Assembly (NCBI RefSeq): GCF_015710975.1
Contig: NZ_CP049783.1
Coordinates: forward strand, 124,001 to 188,000
Length of the DNA stretch: 64,000 nucleotides
Source of the DNA: Paenibacillus polymyxa
GTDB lineage: Bacteria; Bacillota; Bacilli; Paenibacillales; Paenibacillaceae
Direction: 5' to 3'
A program made the translations under genes and the position numbers. Every line of letters starts with the position of its first letter. The stretch's first letter is position 1. Shown one piece after another: positions 61,151 through 64,000 of the stretch. Below the pieces are notes generated by a model. It had not been told where the DNA came from, did no database searches, and worked only from the letters and a program-made list of their open reading frames with translations.

Positions 61151-62335
61151 ATGGCATGGACAGAACACTTAGGGGGCAACAAGTACAAATTAGTTGCCCG
61201 TGATCCATCGAAAGTAAATAAACCCAAACGGTCCATTTCCGTTGAGGTACCCAAAGAGATTGTTAAATCAGAGAGGAAAACAAAGCAGTGGCTCACATTG
61301 GAATTAGCGAAATGGGCTGCAAAGGTTGAAGCTGGTAAAGCGAACAAGTCTGAGAAAGTCAAATTCATGGATTTTGTACCGATCTGGAAAAAAGGTTACG
61401 CTGAAAAAAACATGGGGAAATACACTCTTAAAACTAACATGTGGTACATTGAATCTTTCTTGCTGCCTGAGTTTGGCAACGTGGGAATTGAAAGAATCAC
61501 CACATTGCAACTAGTGACGTTTTTTGCAGATTTGAAGCGTCAAGATGGCAAGGAATATGCAACAAATACAAAGCTAAATATCTATAAGGCAGCTAAGTCC
61601 ATCTTCGACGCAGCATTTACATGGGAAGTGATTACTAAAAATCCTATTGACGGTGTTCAACGCCCCCGAGCGGGAAAGAAAGAAAAGAAGGCAATGCGTA
61701 GCGTGAAGAAGTCGTACAGCACTACTGAGGTTGGGACGCTTCTAGCAGCCCTATACAGCCTTCCTGACAGATGGAGGTTATATTTCACCGGGTCTATGCT
61801 TGGAGGCTTTAGACGGGGCGAACTGTTGGCTATAGAGTGGCCTGACGTAAGCTATGGCAACCAAGCGATTTGGATTGATAAACAGATAACCTTTAACGAG
61901 TTGGGTGAAAAAATCGAAGGTGAGGTTAAGACAGAGGAAAGTGAGGGGTGGATTGCAATGCCAAAATGGTATATGGACCAGCTAAAAGATTTTGAAAAAG
62001 AGTGGAAAAAAGAAGCGGCGCGCTGCAAAGATTGGAAAGGTGAAAACAAACAATATGTATTCCATAGTGGGCAGGGCATGATGTACTACCCCACAACCCC
62101 TACTGTTACCTGGCGAAAGTTTCTCAAAAAGCATAATCTGCCGCATGTAAAACTACATGGTTTACGTCATACCGCTGGTATGCTGCTACGGGAAAATGGC
62201 GTGGATTTGAAAACAATACAAGAACGATTAAGACATACCAAAATCGGAACTACAGCAGACATCTATACACACGCATCCGACATTATTAGTCGAGCAGCAG
62301 CAGACCGATTAGAATCGTTTGATCCAAACAAATGA
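61151..62335 (+). CDS. int: prophage tyrosine integrase
   Basis: A 394-residue site-specific recombinase. N-terminal arm-binding domain (AP2-like, MAWTEHLGGNKYKLVARDPSK), core-binding SAM-like domain (about 75-165), and catalytic domain with Arg in GGFRRGELLAIEW, the box HGLRHTAGMLL, ERLRHTKIGTTADIYTH and the Tyr in that last motif. The second His is replaced by the common RH. It recombines the 47-bp tRNA-Gly core and lies next to the right core, as usual. TGCCCCAT repeats just downstream are probable arm sites. Confidence 0.96.
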   Translation: MAWTEHLGGNKYKLVARDPSKVNKPKRSISVEVPKEIVKSERKTKQWLTLELAKWAAKVEAGKANKSEKVKFMDFVPIWKKGYAEKNMGKYTLKTNMWYIESFLLPEFGNVGIERITTLQLVTFFADLKRQDGKEYATNTKLNIYKAAKSIFDAAFTWEVITKNPIDGVQRPRAGKKEKKAMRSVKKSYSTTEVGTLLAALYSLPDRWRLYFTGSMLGGFRRGELLAIEWPDVSYGNQAIWIDKQITFNELGEKIEGEVKTEESEGWIAMPKWYMDQLKDFEKEWKKEAARCKDWKGENKQYVFHSGQGMMYYPTTPTVTWRKFLKKHNLPHVKLHGLRHTAGMLLRENGVDLKTIQERLRHTKIGTTADIYTHASDIISRAAADRLESFDPNK

Positions 62336-62340
62336 AAATT

Positions 62341-62361
62341 TGCCCCATGAACTGCCCCATA
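62341..62361 (+). repeat. candidate integrase arm-type sites, right
   Basis: Two copies of TGCCCCAT 12 bp apart, right after the integrase stop and 84 bp inside the right core, matching the pair at 27799-27818. Confidence 0.5.
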
Positions 62362-62401
62362 ACCAAAAATAGCTCTGTCGTTTTACTAATTAAGGGTAAA
62401 G

Positions 62402-62427
62402 AAAAAACCCTTGCGCCACAAGGGTTT
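62402..62427 (-). terminator. terminator supplied by the phage for tRNA-Gly
   Basis: AAACCCTTG and CAAGGGTTT pair around GCGCCA; the minus strand continues TTTTTTC. Loop and flanks differ from the host copy at 27591-27620, but stem and spacing to the tRNA are the same. Confidence 0.88.
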
Positions 62428-62444
62428 CAAACATTTTCGAATCA

Positions 62445-62491
62445 AAGCGGGTGATGGGAATCGAACCCACGCTATCAGCTTGGAAGGCTGA
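62445..62491. repeat. right attachment site (attR core)
   Basis: 47 bp identical to 27639-27685; here it forms the 3' half of the intact tRNA-Gly. Confidence 0.95.
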
Positions 62492-62516
62492 AGTTCTACC
62501 ATTGAACTACACCCGC
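62446..62516 (-). tRNA. tRNA-Gly (anticodon UCC)
   Basis: 71 nt on the minus strand; acceptor GCGGGTG pairs with CACCCGC, anticodon stem TCAGC/GCTGA holds loop CTTCCAA with anticodon TCC, T-arm GTGGGTTCGATTCCCAT. CCA is not encoded. The 5' part is host DNA; the 3' part from about 62491 is supplied by the phage attP and restores a full gene. Confidence 0.96.
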
Positions 62517-62623
62517 ATTATATAACATCTTGATTCTTATGTATGACATGCACAAAACTTTGTCAACTAACTGAATCAGGATGGTATTTAGTATAACTTA
62601 CCTTTTTGAAAAATGCAAGCATA

Positions 62624-64000
62624 CTAGACGCCATCCTGAGCCAGCCAATTCACAGGTTTACGTAAAAACAATTTTTCAAAAACTTCTGCCGGAATGGGAC
62701 GACTAAAATAATACCCCTGACCTTCATGACAATCCTGCGCCTGCAAAAATTGAAGCTGCTCCTCATTCTCCACCCCTTCAGCCGTAACCTTCAGCTTCAA
62801 ATGGTGAGCCATAGAGGCAATGGTAGATACAATGGCCGCATTTTTGCTGTCAACCAGTACCTCATTTACAAAGGACCGGTCAATTTTCAGACGATCAATC
62901 GGAAGATTTTTCAAATAATGCAATGAGCTATAACCCGTTCCAAAATCATCAATACTGATTGCAACACCAATAGCTTTTATTTTTTTCAACTGTTCAAAGG
63001 CCCGGTCCTTATCAAAAGTCATACTCTCGGTAATCTCCAGCTCTAAATAGCGTGCCTCCAGTCCCGTATCGGACAAAATCCCCCGAATGACATCAACCAG
63101 CTTTTTTTGCTGGAATTGGCGCATGGATAAATTGACCGAAATCGGAATCGATGGATACCCCAGCTCCTGCCACTGCTTATTTTGGAGACATGCCTCACGC
63201 AACACCCATTCCCCCAAGGGCACGATCAGGCCACTTTCTTCAGCTACTGGAATAAAATCACCCGGCATCACCATCCCGCGATGAGGATGATTCCAACGCA
63301 CCAGCGCTTCCAAACTCGTTAGCTCGCCACTTTGCAGGTGGACACGTGGCTGATACACCAATGAAAATTCTTCATTTTCAAGCGCACGCCGCAAATCATT
63401 CTCCAACTGGAGTCTTTCATGCGCTCGCATCTGCATCGCACTAGCATACCGCTGAAAATTCACCCCTTGCTCCTTGGCACTATGTACAGCAGTATCCGCC
63501 TGTTGAATAAGTTGTTCGCTCTGATTCGCATCCGACGGGTACAAAGCTATGCCAACGCTCACCATTACATGATAAGACTCCCCATTAATATCAAACGGCT
63601 GATCGAACAGCTTCACCATATCATCAATACGATTTCTCATGACATCTGAATCTTCGTAGCCCATTAGAAGAAAGGCAAATTCATCTCCACCCATGCTAAA
63701 GACCGCTTCACCTTCGCGGCAAAAATGCCCCAAGCGTTCGCCTACCGCATACAGCAAATAATTGCCTGCCGTATGCCCAAGCGAATCATTAATCGCTTTG
63801 AAACGATCAATATTTAGCACTAAAAGCGCTACTGTCTCATCAGATTTCAATGAATGGCGCAATATTTTATCCAGGCGCTGGGAAAGACGTCGCCGATTGG
63901 GGAGGCCTGTTATATCATCGTTATAAGCAATATGATTAAATTCAGATTCTGCCGCCTGTTTTTCCCGATAAGGAACCAGAACCATAAGCCGGACCAGACC
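62624..64000 (-). CDS. GGDEF-EAL protein (c-di-GMP metabolism), N-terminus beyond window
   Basis: At least 458 residues, frame open to the right edge, so the N-terminal (probably sensory or membrane) part is missing. A GGDEF domain with intact site (VFSMGGDEFAFLLMGYED) and upstream DDITGLPNRRRL is followed by a full EAL domain (SLEALVRWNHPHRGMVMPGDFIP, LELEITESMTFD, ISIDDFGTGYSSLHYLK, KIDRSFV, VTAEGVENEEQL). Both catalytic sets look complete, so it could make or break c-di-GMP. It lies 108 bp downstream of tRNA-Gly's 5' end, in host DNA. Confidence 0.92.
   Translation of the reverse strand, partial: GLVRLMVLVPYREKQAAESEFNHIAYNDDITGLPNRRRLSQRLDKILRHSLKSDETVALLVLNIDRFKAINDSLGHTAGNYLLYAVGERLGHFCREGEAVFSMGGDEFAFLLMGYEDSDVMRNRIDDMVKLFDQPFDINGESYHVMVSVGIALYPSDANQSEQLIQQADTAVHSAKEQGVNFQRYASAMQMRAHERLQLENDLRRALENEEFSLVYQPRVHLQSGELTSLEALVRWNHPHRGMVMPGDFIPVAEESGLIVPLGEWVLREACLQNKQWQELGYPSIPISVNLSMRQFQQKKLVDVIRGILSDTGLEARYLELEITESMTFDKDRAFEQLKKIKAIGVAISIDDFGTGYSSLHYLKNLPIDRLKIDRSFVNEVLVDSKNAAIVSTIASMAHHLKLKVTAEGVENEEQLQFLQAQDCHEGQGYYFSRPIPAEVFEKLFLRKPVNWLAQDGV

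Larger units (their letters stand above)
27639..62491. mobile_element. integrated siphovirus-like prophage, about 34.8 kb, in tRNA-Gly
   Basis: Bounded by a 47-bp perfect direct repeat (27639-27685 and 62445-62491) that is the 3' part of tRNA-Gly(UCC). Inside lie a full integrase, a repressor/Cro switch, a replication gene, a late regulator, HK97-type terminase, portal, protease and capsid genes, siphovirus tail genes including a 1483-residue tape measure protein, holin and endolysin. Structural genes are essentially intact, so the phage may be inducible; a few early genes look damaged (53388-54068, 58032-58527). The tail type (tape measure plus Dit/Tal, no sheath) indicates a long flexible non-contractile tail. 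Confidence 0.95.

Overview
The window looks like a chromosomal segment of a Paenibacillus-type, spore-forming Firmicute carrying one complete integrated siphovirus-like prophage. Support for the host: a phenylalanine T-box ahead of pheS-pheT, the pheST-zapA-mutS2-yshE gene order also known from Bacillus subtilis, CotF-like coat proteins, a Spo0E-family phosphatase, strong AGGAGG ribosome sites and frequent GTG/TTG starts. The exact species cannot be set from sequence reading alone.

Left host region (1-27.6 kb). It opens with the 3' end of a tyrosine integrase belonging to another mobile element that lies mostly outside the window. A CorA metal transporter follows, behind an unusually long and structured 5' leader. 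Then, mostly on the minus strand, come an HRDC protein, a ROK fructokinase, a FEN-type 5'-3' exonuclease, an ArsC/Spx-like protein, an RluA pseudouridine synthase, a PduO adenosyltransferase, a lipoprotein, a Spo0E-like phosphatase, an AlaT/AlaR-like pair and two coat proteins. A plus-strand FAD oxidoreductase and an MFS transporter come next. The cluster yshE-mutS2-zapA-pheT-pheS follows; mutS2 is frameshifted, and ZapA carries a very long coiled-coil extension. An ABC-F protein with a leader-peptide attenuator and a secreted pectate/pectin lyase end this region.

Prophage (about 27639-62491, near 34.8 kb). It is inserted in the 3' end of a tRNA-Gly(UCC) gene. A 47-bp direct repeat marks both ends, and the phage end supplies a replacement tRNA 3' end plus a look-alike terminator. 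On the plus strand at the right end are the CI-like repressor, an ImmA-like protease and the integrase, the last behind a perfect LexA box. Reading leftward on the minus strand are Cro, an excisionase-like protein, a Rha antirepressor, a DnaD-like replication protein, many small unknown proteins, an ArpU-like late regulator and HNH. The late genes follow in HK97-like order: terminase, portal, protease, capsid, connectors, tail, tape measure, tail tip, holin and endolysin.

Accessory cargo in the prophage consists of a hicAB toxin-antitoxin pair with three phased, covarying palindromes between the genes; a secreted stalk-domain protein on the strand opposite the late genes; and, beside the left attachment site, a three-gene AT-rich operon with its own promoter and no family I can recognise. 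That operon (28054-30312) is the best candidate for an undescribed system, such as defence or superinfection exclusion. Right of the tRNA the host resumes with a partial GGDEF-EAL gene.
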